From NCBI GenBank assembly GCA_964450355.1, contig CAYVDH010000027.1, positions 1-25,953 on the forward strand: a stretch of DNA of 25,953 nt, given 5' to 3'. The position numbers were made by a program, and so were the translations under genes. Position 1 is the stretch's first letter. Each line of letters opens with the position of its first letter. The notes beneath the pieces were generated by a model. The model worked only from the letters and a program-made list of their open reading frames with translations, had not been told where the DNA came from and did not search any database. The DNA comes from CAYVDH01 sp964450355. Its GTDB lineage: Bacteria; Bacteroidota; Bacteroidia; NS11-12g; UBA955. Shown piece after piece: positions 7,675 through 15,511 of the stretch.

Positions 7675-7983
7675 TTAATATTCGCTGAATATCAACCTTT
7701 TAACATACTTTTTGTCTCCAATTTGCACATTTAGAAGATAAATTCCGTATTTATTTAGTGTGTTTTTTAAAGAAATTTCTTCAACAGAGAATTCTTCGTA
7801 AGTAAAAGTGGTGATTTTATTTCCTATTAAATCGAAAATTGTAATAGTTACTGGTTTATTGATTGTTTCGTCAAATTTAATAGTCACAATGTCCTTTGCA
7901 GGATTAGGACTTACTGTCAATTTAGTTTGAGCTTTAATGTTCATGCTTAACAACAAAACAAGGGCTAGTATTGAAGTTTTCAT
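7675..7983 (-). CDS. Stand-alone T9SS type A sorting-domain protein
   Basis: This is a 102-aa secreted protein with almost nothing but targeting signals. Residues 1-18 form a Sec signal peptide with a likely cut after 'MNIKA'. The rest (about 22-102) is a type A C-terminal sorting domain of the type IX secretion system: 'VSPNPAKDIVTIKF', 'TITIFDLIGNKI' and 'YGIYLLNVQIGDKKYVKRLIF'. Such domains normally sit at the end of large proteins and direct them across the outer membrane for cell-surface attachment. No cargo domain is present. The stop is only 28 nt before the aldolase promoter box, and the gene is divergent from the acetyltransferase at 8076. It could be a relic of a larger protein or a real small surface protein. 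Confidence 0.85.
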   Translation of the reverse strand: MKTSILALVLLLSMNIKAQTKLTVSPNPAKDIVTIKFDETINKPVTITIFDLIGNKITTFTYEEFSVEEISLKNTLNKYGIYLLNVQIGDKKYVKRLIFSEY

Positions 7984-8075
7984 TGTTGTATTTATTATAT
8001 TTAATGCAATGCCAAATGCGTGCCAATATGCAATATTCCATTAAATTTAAATATAATTGCAGTGCAAATTACAGA

Positions 8076-8498
8076 ATGATTAAGGTATTAAAAATTAAAA
8101 ATAAATTAGAAAAAGATCAAGCATTCAAAATTAGGAATGATGTTTTTGTCATTGAGCAACAAGTAGATCCTAGCGAGGAATACGACCCAGAAGATGAGAT
8201 GAGTACCCATTTCATAGCATATTACAATGATATCCCATGTGGTACATGCAGATGGAGATTTAAGGAAATTGGAGTCATCAAACTAGAGAGATTTGCAGTA
8301 TTAAAAGAATTCAGAGGATATGGCATTGGTCAGGCTTTAGCAGAAGCTTGCATCAACGACTTGCCTTATAACACAAAAACCATGTTGCATGCACAAACTC
8401 ATGCAGTAGATTTTTATAAAAAAATAGATTTTGAAACTTATGGTGAAGAATTTGAAGAAGCAGGAATTAACCATTTTGCAATGAAATTAATAAAATAA
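8076..8498 (+). CDS. GNAT family acetyltransferase, ElaA-like
   Basis: I use the ATG at 8076 (140 aa). The longer reading from 7971 would overlap the divergent secreted-protein gene, and its extra 35 residues do not resemble an ElaA N-terminus. ElaA-like proteins are single-domain GNAT enzymes that use acetyl-CoA; their substrates are largely unknown. Visible features are 'IRNDVFVIEQQVDPSEEYD' in the substrate region (about 19-36), 'VIKLERFAVLKEFRGYGIGQAL' as motif A with the acyl-CoA loop (about 67-88), and 'HAQTHAVDFYKKIDFE' in motif B. A near-consensus -7 box (TATAATTG, 8052-8059) lies 16 nt upstream. The next gene starts 58 nt downstream on the same strand and could share the transcript. 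Confidence 0.88.
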   Translation: MIKVLKIKNKLEKDQAFKIRNDVFVIEQQVDPSEEYDPEDEMSTHFIAYYNDIPCGTCRWRFKEIGVIKLERFAVLKEFRGYGIGQALAEACINDLPYNTKTMLHAQTHAVDFYKKIDFETYGEEFEEAGINHFAMKLIK

Positions 8499-8556
8499 AA
8501 AAAATCTCAGGCAACATTTTTACTCTTTCAAGCGTTTTATTGTAAAAGAGGTGAAA

Positions 8557-10038
8557 ATGGGAAAATTAAAAAAAATAACGACTCTATGTTTTGCCATTGT
8601 ATTTCATAATATTTATGCTCAAAACATCTCTCAACTATCTAATGGCAATTACAATCCATTACACTCACTTCAATTAAACCCATCATTAAATAGCTTTACT
8701 TCCATAAAATGGCAAGTAAATGTAGCTGGATTTTGGGTTAATGCCAATAACAACTACCTATCTCTTAGGCTTCCTTATTCAGCTTATAGAGTTCCAAATA
8801 ACATCCCACTGCATTACCAAACTGAAAGTGGCAATCCTAAGTTTGACAAGTCTTGGATGCATGAGAATTTAAATGGGAAAAGCAAACAATTGTCAATAGC
8901 ATCGGATGTGTATGGCCCTGGTTTTTATATTAAATTAAAACACAATTGGGGTATAGGATTAGTAACTCTGGGCAATGTGCAATTAAGAGGACATAAACTA
9001 TCAGAAAATTTAGCTCATGCATTGTTTAAAGAATTGGATTCAAGCCAAGCAGCCTTTAGTTTATTTAATAAATCCATTTCGGCAAACAACCAAATAGATG
9101 CAATTACATTAAGTGCTAACAGCAGAGCTCAATTAGTATTTAATTTAAGTAAAAAAATTGAATTAGATCATCAAAGGCAATTGAGTTTTGGCATTAGCAT
9201 TAAAAAACAATGGGGTTTTAATGGGGCATATTACCATCAAAGTGAAATCAATACCATTAATTTAAATCATGATAGCATATTAATTAAACCTATGAATGCC
9301 ACATTTATTTCATATGGCGATAAAATTGGTAAGGGTTGGGGGACTGATATTGGTGCAACTTATTTATTTAAGAAAAAAGCATTTAAACAAAACGGGAATT
9401 ACAAAAAATTACATCCAGATTACCATTCTAAAATAGGTTTTGCTATATTGGACATTGGAAAAATCAATTATCAAAATGCTGAAGTAAGAACTTTAAACAC
9501 CAATTCAGATGTGATATTGCAAAATGACAACAATTTCAGAAATGATTTAGACAACAGCGACTATGAGAAAATAATAGATTCAGTTTTTCAATCTATTGGT
9601 CATTATTCTGAATCAAATAGAAACATAAATATTGGACTCCCAAGCAGAATCAGTGTCAGTTCAGATTTTCAACTAGGAAAACATTATTTTATAAGTACTG
9701 TATTAGTTCAAAGCCTTAGAAAAAAATCATCTATTCACCACAGATATCAAAGCTATTTGATGGCATCACCTAGATATGAGACAAGGTATTTTGAAATTTC
9801 TCTTCCTGTTTTACTTGAATATAATTACAGAGGTTTGAGAATTGGAACTTCATTGCGATTTGGACCATTGTATATAGGCAGCAACAATTTATATTCTTTT
9901 ATTAACACAAGAAATATTAAGGATGTTGACTTGTTTGCTGGTATAAATTTCAGTGATTTTTCAGGATTGAAATTAGGATTAAAGAACAAAAAAAGTAAAG
10001 CCAAAAAGAATGGTCCATTAAAATGTTTTAATTTTTAA
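8557..10038 (+). CDS. Outer-membrane beta-barrel protein, DUF5723-like
   Basis: The 493-aa product has a signal peptide (MGKLKK followed by a hydrophobic stretch, cut near 'NIYA|QN'). After that come 'NPSLNSFTSIKWQVNVAGFWVNANN' and many alternating aromatic/polar strands such as 'GPGFYIKLKHNWGIGLVTLG' and 'LSFGISIKKQWGFNG', as expected for an outer-membrane barrel. The layout resembles DUF5723, a Bacteroidota family of unknown function. I chose the ATG at 8557 over the GTG at 8551 because GAGGTG just before it looks like a Shine-Dalgarno site and the signal peptide is better placed. The C-terminus is lysine-rich (about 472-486). A perfect terminator follows 9 nt after the stop. No function can be stated beyond localisation. 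Confidence 0.75.
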   Translation: MGKLKKITTLCFAIVFHNIYAQNISQLSNGNYNPLHSLQLNPSLNSFTSIKWQVNVAGFWVNANNNYLSLRLPYSAYRVPNNIPLHYQTESGNPKFDKSWMHENLNGKSKQLSIASDVYGPGFYIKLKHNWGIGLVTLGNVQLRGHKLSENLAHALFKELDSSQAAFSLFNKSISANNQIDAITLSANSRAQLVFNLSKKIELDHQRQLSFGISIKKQWGFNGAYYHQSEINTINLNHDSILIKPMNATFISYGDKIGKGWGTDIGATYLFKKKAFKQNGNYKKLHPDYHSKIGFAILDIGKINYQNAEVRTLNTNSDVILQNDNNFRNDLDNSDYEKIIDSVFQSIGHYSESNRNINIGLPSRISVSSDFQLGKHYFISTVLVQSLRKKSSIHHRYQSYLMASPRYETRYFEISLPVLLEYNYRGLRIGTSLRFGPLYIGSNNLYSFINTRNIKDVDLFAGINFSDFSGLKLGLKNKKSKAKKNGPLKCFNF

Positions 10039-10041
10039 AAT

Positions 10042-10072
10042 AAAAAAGCCATGTACAATACATGGCTTTTTT
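10042..10072. terminator. Bidirectional intrinsic terminator
   Basis: A perfect GCCATGTA/TACATGGC stem (10048-10055 with 10059-10066) has a 3-nt loop. Six A on the left and six T on the right extend the pairing. It lies between two convergent genes and is symmetric, so it can serve both. Confidence 0.93.
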
Positions 10073-10114
10073 AAATAAATACCAAACACAAAATATGGTA
10101 TAGATTAATGAGAA

Positions 10115-11242
10115 TTAATCTTCTTTATTCACAATGAATCTATCACGGGCATTAAAACCGAAAGAAACTCCAAATCTTATACCTTCTTTACTAGGAACAA
10201 CATAGGCATTTACAGGTATATTCATTCTTCCACTTTTAAAAGTTTTACCAAAAGCAAACACGAAACTAGGCATGATACTGACATCACCTCTGCTATCAAT
10301 TCGTTTTTCAAGTATAGGTTTATAACCGATATTGGCTGTGTCTTTTGCTAATCTCCATACATTGCTTTGGTCATAAAATCCATTGGCTTTTTTTACAAAA
10401 GAGACGCTGGGTCCAAAGGCAAACTCCCACCCATTTTTATTGTTTCTCATTCCATTTAACAAGGTAAAACTTGGAATACATAAACCTTGGTCTAAGCCTG
10501 TTAACATTGGCACAAATTCAACAAGGGCTTGGAAGTTTCCTTCGTTTAAATATTGTTTCTCGAATTGGTATCCAAATTGGAACATCATGGGATGAGCATC
10601 AAAACCACCAACACTTTTTTTATTGCCTAACAATTCTGCGCCATGACCTGTGAAATAAGTGAATCCCATTCTTGGACCATCTGTTTTTAATAATGGTTTA
10701 TAAGGATTGTTAATGGTGTTGTCAAAAACATTTTTCTTAGTCAGAGAATTTACTAATTCTACATCATTAGGCAAACTAAACATGTCATTCATGGTAATGC
10801 TGATCATGTTTCTAATCTCTTGAGGCAAGTTCAAGAATTCATTTACTTGTACTTTTTCGAAATTACCCGATTCTACATCTAGTATTTTGTAAGTAATGAT
10901 GATTTTATTAGCCAATGTTTCTATTGTTCCAGTAAACATTTTTTCTACTTTTAGTTTTTTCCCTAAACTGGATAAACATAAACGGCTGTAACAATTTTTC
11001 ACTTGTAAGCTATCTCTTCCTACTAAATACTCAATATCGTATTTGTCTAACAATTGGTATTTTTTTGATTTTTCAAGTTCCACTCTTACTAATGAATTGA
11101 GTGGATATTCAAAGGAATTGATTTTGCTGGTTCTGGCATCTATTTCTATAAATGCCATTTGAGTTAAATCTGCTGCTTTTAATTTTATTGAACATAAAAT
11201 AAGCATAAAGAATAAGGCGGTTTTTTTAATTGAATTTTTCAT
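10115..11242 (-). CDS. Exported protein of unknown function with LpoB/CsgG-like N-terminal region
   Basis: The 375-aa product starts with a clear signal peptide (basic MKNSIKK, hydrophobic core, cut near 'LKAAD'). Residues about 25-150 resemble the fold seen in CsgG/LpoB-type periplasmic proteins: 'SLVRVELEKSKKYQLLDKYDIEYLVG', a pair of nearby cysteines ('NCYSRLCLSSLGKKL'), 'VEKMFTGTIETLANKIIITYKILDVESG'. This is pattern resemblance only. The second half (about 190-375) is rich in short alternating strands ('FEFVPM'-like, 'GWEFAFGPSVSFVKK', 'IRFGVSFGFNARDRF') and could be a small outer-membrane barrel. The gene is convergent with the DUF5723-like gene and divergent from the HTH regulator, with two inverted repeats in the shared upstream region. 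Confidence 0.72.
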   Translation of the reverse strand: MKNSIKKTALFFMLILCSIKLKAADLTQMAFIEIDARTSKINSFEYPLNSLVRVELEKSKKYQLLDKYDIEYLVGRDSLQVKNCYSRLCLSSLGKKLKVEKMFTGTIETLANKIIITYKILDVESGNFEKVQVNEFLNLPQEIRNMISITMNDMFSLPNDVELVNSLTKKNVFDNTINNPYKPLLKTDGPRMGFTYFTGHGAELLGNKKSVGGFDAHPMMFQFGYQFEKQYLNEGNFQALVEFVPMLTGLDQGLCIPSFTLLNGMRNNKNGWEFAFGPSVSFVKKANGFYDQSNVWRLAKDTANIGYKPILEKRIDSRGDVSIMPSFVFAFGKTFKSGRMNIPVNAYVVPSKEGIRFGVSFGFNARDRFIVNKED

Positions 11243-11325
11243 TTTGTTATTTATTTAAATTGTTGGTACAAAATTGGGGAAGAACAATGCAGATAAATAA
11301 TGAAGAATCGCAGCAACAAAAAACA

Positions 11326-11341
11326 TACAATTTGAATTGTA
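11326..11341. repeat. Palindromic site in the divergent intergenic region
   Basis: TACAATT-TG-AATTGTA is a perfect inverted repeat with 7-bp arms and a 2-nt centre. It lies 85 nt upstream of the exported-protein gene (minus) and about 90 nt upstream of the HTH promoter. The size and symmetry suit a dimeric DNA-binding protein. No hairpin-with-T-run terminator is present. Such palindromes also arise by chance in AT-rich DNA. Confidence 0.4.
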
Positions 11342-11366
11342 CTAAAAAACACTATATTTTAATTAA

Positions 11367-11383
11367 CGTAAAGGAAATTTACG
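11367..11383. repeat. CGTAAA inverted repeat upstream of the HTH regulator
   Basis: CGTAAA-GGAAA-TTTACG has 6-bp perfect arms and a 5-nt centre. A third copy of CGTAAA lies at 11455-11460, overlapping the start of the HTH gene's -7 box. This arrangement would suit an operator, possibly for the neighbouring regulator itself. Confidence 0.4.
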
Positions 11384-11433
11384 AATTTTACAGTTTTAAG
11401 AATGTTTAATTATTGAATTTTGCAAATAATAAA

Positions 11434-11464
11434 TTTGAATATTATTAAAATTTGCGTAAATTTG
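11434..11464 (+). promoter_or_regulatory. Consensus promoter for the HTH-helicase gene pair
   Basis: TTTG (11434-11437), a 19-nt spacer and TAAATTTG (11457-11464) match the Bacteroidota promoter at both elements, with the same spacing and same -7 octamer as the promoter at 4687-4717. The predicted transcript start (about 11469) lies after the frame's first ATG at 11420, which supports the ATG at 11486 as the real start. A second TAAATTTG octamer (11430-11437) overlaps the -33 element. Confidence 0.78.
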
Positions 11465-11485
11465 TTAGGCTTTAATAAAATAAAC

Positions 11486-12487
11486 ATGGTCAACAAATTG
11501 ATATATCAAGAAAAATTCATCAACATCATTAAGCATTCTATACCCAACAACATCTCACTGGCTAATGAAATTAGCTCCGTATTGGACATTAGTTTAGATA
11601 GCGCATACAGGAGATTGAGATGTGAAACAGATTTAACTTTAAACGAAGTGGTTATGCTCTCACACCATTTTGATGTGCCATTAGAAGCCTTAAATGACGA
11701 AATTCCCAATGTTGTTACTTTTAAATTCAGTAAAGAATTAGAAAATGAGAGTAATTTTAAAGATTACTTAAATAACATTGCCATGGATTTAGGCTATTTA
11801 TCAAAATTTGAATTGAACAATTTAATTTTTGCTGCAGAAGACATCCCGGTATTTCATCATTTTTACTTTAAAAAATTATCGAATTTTAAATTGTTTTATT
11901 GGATGAAATCCATCATTGGATTAAAAGAGTTGCAAACACAGAGTTTTGAGTTTGATAATATCAATCCTGAACTAGGAGAAATTGGCGACAAAATTGCTGA
12001 TACCTATTCCATCATCAACAGCACTGAAATATGGACTGACGAGACCATCTCTAGCACACTTAAACAAGTTAAATTTTATTGGGACGCAGGTTTTTTTAAT
12101 CAAACAGAAACGGCAATTACCATCTTAGATGAATTGCAACAACTGATACAACAATTGCAAAAACAAGCAGAATTTGGTAAAAAAATTAACCGAAAAGGAA
12201 ACATGACATCACAAGATTACACCATGTACCACAGTGATTTGATGATAGGTAACAATTGTGTAGTTATAGAAGCAAATGAAAAGCAAAGCACATACATTAG
12301 CTACAATTCGTTTAATAGCATGCGCACAAGCAATAAATTTTTCAATGATCAAAGCAAAGTGTGGATTAATAATTTAAAAAGCAAAAGTACTTTAATAAGT
12401 GGTGTGGCTGAAAAACAAAGAAATCAGTTTTTCAAAAGCAATAATAGAAAAATAGAAGATTTAAAAACTTACATACTAAACAATTGA
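11486..12487 (+). CDS. Helix-turn-helix transcriptional regulator (Bacteroidota type)
   Basis: The product (333 aa from the ATG at 11486) has an N-terminal helix-turn-helix at about 23-70: 'NNISLANEISSVLDISLDSAYRRLRCETDLTLNEVVMLSHHFDVPLEAL'-type layout, where the 'S-x-D-S-A-Y-R-R-L-R' segment is the recognition helix. This N-terminus is familiar from XRE/BetR-like Bacteroidota regulators. The remaining 260 residues are mostly helical with no domain I recognise; they may sense a signal. I reject the upstream ATG at 11420 because it lies upstream of the predicted transcription start. The stop codon shares the TTGA tetranucleotide with the TTG start of the helicase gene, so the two are probably translationally coupled. 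CGTAAA repeats upstream could be its operator. Confidence 0.82.
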   Translation: MVNKLIYQEKFINIIKHSIPNNISLANEISSVLDISLDSAYRRLRCETDLTLNEVVMLSHHFDVPLEALNDEIPNVVTFKFSKELENESNFKDYLNNIAMDLGYLSKFELNNLIFAAEDIPVFHHFYFKKLSNFKLFYWMKSIIGLKELQTQSFEFDNINPELGEIGDKIADTYSIINSTEIWTDETISSTLKQVKFYWDAGFFNQTETAITILDELQQLIQQLQKQAEFGKKINRKGNMTSQDYTMYHSDLMIGNNCVVIEANEKQSTYISYNSFNSMRTSNKFFNDQSKVWINNLKSKSTLISGVAEKQRNQFFKSNNRKIEDLKTYILNN

Positions 12488-13818
12488 ACAACAACTCACA
12501 TTTAGATTCAGAAAACAAAACTTTTCAAAGAATCATGGATGGCATAGAAACCACCAATGAAAGTTTTTTGATTACAGGAAAAGCAGGAACTGGAAAATCT
12601 ACGTTAATTAGGCACTTCATTAAAGAAAGTAAAAAGAAAAAGGTTATATTAGCACCAACTGGTATTGCAGCTATTAACATTGGTGGGCAAACTATACATT
12701 CTTTTTTTGGGTTCCCATTCAGACCCATGTTAAAAGGCGATGAAGAAATAAGAAAATACCCTGAATACTCTGAAAAACACAAAATCATAAAAGCTATGGA
12801 TACCCTCATCATAGATGAAATATCCATGATTAGAGCTGATATTTTAGACGCTATTGATTATTCTTTAAGAATTAATGGAGGAAATGCAGCTTTGCCATTT
12901 GGTGGTAAACAAATCATATTAGTAGGTGATTTATTTCAGTTAGAGCCGGTAGTAAACAATACTGATGTTGAACATGCTTTGTTTAACGGCTACTATAATT
13001 CTCATTATTTTTTTAGTGCTCATTGTTTAAAAGAAATGAATTTGCATTGTTTAGAATTAAAAAAAATATACAGACAAACTGATAAAAATTTCATTTCAAT
13101 ATTAAACCAAATTCGTTTAAACATCGCAGATTGGGACACAATAGAATTTTTAAACGAAAGGTATAAACCGGATTTTAAATTTTCGGAAAATGATTTTTCA
13201 ATAACGTTATGTACTAAAAACCAAGTTGCATCAAGCATCAACGACTTGAGGTTAGAAAAAATACAATCGCCAGAATATTTATATCAAGGTGTAATAACTG
13301 ATGATTTTAGTTTAAAAAATTTACCCACAGAACTTCACTTGATTTTAAAAGAAGGAGCACAAGTGTTGTTTATAAAAAATTCAATGGACGGTAGCTATGT
13401 CAATGGCACCATAGCAAAAGTCAACAAATTAAGTCCTGAAGGAATTGAAGTGGTATTAGCAGATGGCAAAATCATTGAAGTAAAACCTGAAACTTGGGAG
13501 AACAAATCGTTTGTATGGGACAGAATTACTCAAAAAATAAGCAGCAAGACTTTAGGTACATTTAAACAATACCCTTTAAAACTAGCTTGGGCCATTACCA
13601 TACACAAAAGCCAAGGAATGACTTTTGATGAAGTGGTAATTGAAACCAGCAATGGCGCATTTGCGCATGGTCAAATGTATGTAGCACTAAGCAGATGTAG
13701 AACTTTAGAAGGCATTACATTGATTCAAAAAATAAGACCAAGGGATATCATAGTTGATGAACGAGTGAAAGAATATGCCCAAAAAGAATTCATTGACTCT
13801 GACTTATTTAGCCTTTAA
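12484..13818 (+). CDS. Pif1-like SF1B DNA helicase / AAA ATPase
   Basis: This short (444-aa) Pif1/RecD-like helicase should unwind DNA 5' to 3' using ATP. Visible motifs are Walker A 'TGKAGTGKST' (31-40), motif Ia 'APTGIAAINIGGQTIHSFF', Walker B 'LIIDEISMI' (108-116), motif III 'QIILVGDLFQLEPV' (143-156), and near the C-terminus 'LAWAITIHKSQGMTFDEVVIE' and 'MYVALSRCRTLEGI'. The start is a TTG at 12484 within TTGA. An ATG at 12535 would remove about 17 residues ('KTFQRIMDGIE') that I expect to be conserved before Walker A, and an in-frame stop at 12445 excludes anything further upstream. Pif1-like proteins act in genome maintenance; a link to the regulator it overlaps is an inference from coupling. 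Confidence 0.9.
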   Translation: MNNNSHLDSENKTFQRIMDGIETTNESFLITGKAGTGKSTLIRHFIKESKKKKVILAPTGIAAINIGGQTIHSFFGFPFRPMLKGDEEIRKYPEYSEKHKIIKAMDTLIIDEISMIRADILDAIDYSLRINGGNAALPFGGKQIILVGDLFQLEPVVNNTDVEHALFNGYYNSHYFFSAHCLKEMNLHCLELKKIYRQTDKNFISILNQIRLNIADWDTIEFLNERYKPDFKFSENDFSITLCTKNQVASSINDLRLEKIQSPEYLYQGVITDDFSLKNLPTELHLILKEGAQVLFIKNSMDGSYVNGTIAKVNKLSPEGIEVVLADGKIIEVKPETWENKSFVWDRITQKISSKTLGTFKQYPLKLAWAITIHKSQGMTFDEVVIETSNGAFAHGQMYVALSRCRTLEGITLIQKIRPRDIIVDERVKEYAQKEFIDSDLFSL

Positions 13819-13909
13819 ATTTGCACAATCGAAAATAGTTTACTTAAGAATGTAACATAAGAAGACAAAATGCGTTTGATTCAAAAAGTACCTAATGAAT
13901 GATTGAAAA

Positions 13910-13941
13910 TTGCGAAAATAGATGTATTTTTTTTATCTTTG
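13910..13941 (+). promoter_or_regulatory. Promoter for the TPR protein gene
   Basis: TATCTTTG (13934-13941) matches the -7 consensus exactly, and TTG (13910-13912) lies 21 nt upstream as a plausible -33 element. The box ends 22 nt before the ATG at 13964. Confidence 0.62.
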
Positions 13942-13963
13942 AAACCTTATAATAAAACCATTA

Positions 13964-15460
13964 ATGTCAAAATTTGTATTTTTCTTGTTATTGTGTCCTG
14001 TTTTAATTTTTGCACAAGCAAAACCAAAACCTTTTGTTAACCCTAAAACAACTCAAAGCACTAGCAAACCCAAACCAACTGCTTCAAAAAAACCAGCTAC
14101 CACTAAAAAAACAACTCCTACTACAAAAAAACCTGCGACACCAGTAAAACCATATAAACCAAGTCCTGCAGTATTAAAATTAGTAGAAAAAGCAAATGAT
14201 GAATATAAGAATAGCAAAGACAAAGAATGTGAAGCTACCATCAAAAAAATATTGGCATTAGATCCTAAAAACAAAGATGCTTATACATTGAGAGCCAATT
14301 TGGCAATGTTTGAAGGGAAAAAAGATGTCATCATGGAAAATCTGAACAAGATTTACAAATACCATCCCAATTCTCCTGAAGTGTATGCACAATTCGCTTA
14401 CACCCACATGAATTATGAAATGTTAAGCGATAGTTTTAAATTGGTATTGATAAGAAAAACAATTTTTTTAGCTCCTAAATTAGCTGATGGATATGCCTAC
14501 ATGGGCATGTTAGCTGCGAATCAAGGCCTGTTTGAGGATGCTATTAGATATTTTGATGTTAGCAGGTATAAAACATGGAAAGATTCTTCTTCCTTATATG
14601 CCCTTGAATTCATGTATTCGAGATGTTTATATGGACTAGGGGAAAAAGAAGAAGCCATAAAAAACTTGAACAGAACAATTCCAAAAATAAAAACTCAAGA
14701 CCGATTTTATGCAAGGTACATGCGAAGTACATACATCTTAGAAAATGAAGACATTTCGAATGAAGTTAATACAATACAAAATGACATTGACACCTTGATT
14801 GTGTATGCTCCAGAAAGTGCGGGTGTATTGAAATTGTATGCAGATTTCCTTCTTAAAACCAACAGAAAAGATTCTGCCTGTATTTTAGCAAAAAAGGGGA
14901 AATCAAAAAACGAAATCCAATTAGACATTTCAAAATATTGCGATGATTTAGTAAAAACCATAGAAATAAAAGAAGGCAAAAAACTCATTTATGAAATTGG
15001 CGAAAATCAATTCATTGTAAAACCAAGTAAATTCAACTACGACAAAGAAATTAGTTTTGATTGGGAAAGGGGTGATGGCTTATTTATGGACAGTGGCTCC
15101 GTTACTATGACAAGGGAAGCAATAGACACATCCAATACACAGCACAATTATTTCAGCAAAGGCAATCATGACACATTGTACAGCAAAACTTCAGTATGGT
15201 TATCCAAAAAACAATTTGACGAGCTTGAAAAAGATTCATCCACTATCATCAAAACAGCCTATTACAAAGAAGGTGTTTTTAAAATCATAAGCCATGATCA
15301 AATTGAAGTATTGGATAGCAAAAACAACAGTGTTTATGTTGACTGTGTAGCTGTTAGCGATGGAGAAGAAGTGATTTGGTATTTAAACGATAGAAAAAAC
15401 CCATTGATAGTAAAAATGGCATTAGAAAAATTCTCGATAGTTTTATCGAAATTTGAATAA
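13964..15460 (+). CDS. Exported tetratricopeptide-repeat protein with Lys/Pro/Thr-rich linker
   Basis: The 498-aa product has a signal peptide (about 1-17, 'MSKFVFFLL' to 'IFA'). Residues about 19-66 form a low-complexity basic linker built from Lys, Pro and Thr, so the mature N-terminus is strongly cationic and probably disordered. Residues about 70-250 hold TPR-like helical pairs ('CEATIKKILALDPKNKDAYTLRANLAMFEGK', 'KTIFLAPKLADGYAYMGMLAANQGLFEDAIRYF' in pattern), suggesting protein-protein contacts in the periplasm or at the cell surface. The C-terminal 150 residues look beta-rich and match nothing I know. It has its own promoter; the gap to the rhomboid gene is 51 nt, so some read-through is possible. 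No specific function can be assigned. Confidence 0.8.
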   Translation: MSKFVFFLLLCPVLIFAQAKPKPFVNPKTTQSTSKPKPTASKKPATTKKTTPTTKKPATPVKPYKPSPAVLKLVEKANDEYKNSKDKECEATIKKILALDPKNKDAYTLRANLAMFEGKKDVIMENLNKIYKYHPNSPEVYAQFAYTHMNYEMLSDSFKLVLIRKTIFLAPKLADGYAYMGMLAANQGLFEDAIRYFDVSRYKTWKDSSSLYALEFMYSRCLYGLGEKEEAIKNLNRTIPKIKTQDRFYARYMRSTYILENEDISNEVNTIQNDIDTLIVYAPESAGVLKLYADFLLKTNRKDSACILAKKGKSKNEIQLDISKYCDDLVKTIEIKEGKKLIYEIGENQFIVKPSKFNYDKEISFDWERGDGLFMDSGSVTMTREAIDTSNTQHNYFSKGNHDTLYSKTSVWLSKKQFDELEKDSSTIIKTAYYKEGVFKIISHDQIEVLDSKNNSVYVDCVAVSDGEEVIWYLNDRKNPLIVKMALEKFSIVLSKFE

Positions 15461-15511
15461 GTTTAGTCTTTGAATGCAACTTTTTGATGGGTAATGTTGT
15501 CCAATAGTTAA

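Noticed and set aside
7971..8075. Longer N-terminus for the ElaA-like acetyltransferase, starting at 7971
   Set aside because: It would overlap the divergent sorting-domain gene and its start, and its residues do not fit the family. The ATG at 8076 fits the family length.
8551..8556. GTG start for the DUF5723-like protein
   Set aside because: The GTG lies within the Shine-Dalgarno-like GAGGTG, and the ATG six bases later gives a normal signal peptide.
11420..11485. Upstream ATG for the HTH regulator
   Set aside because: A consensus promoter (11434-11464) lies inside this stretch, so it should not be in the mRNA. The ATG at 11486 is 21 nt after the -7 box.
12525..12827. 100-codon open frame on the minus strand inside the helicase gene
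   Set aside because: It lies opposite the conserved Walker A and B region of the helicase, so the plus frame is the coding one.
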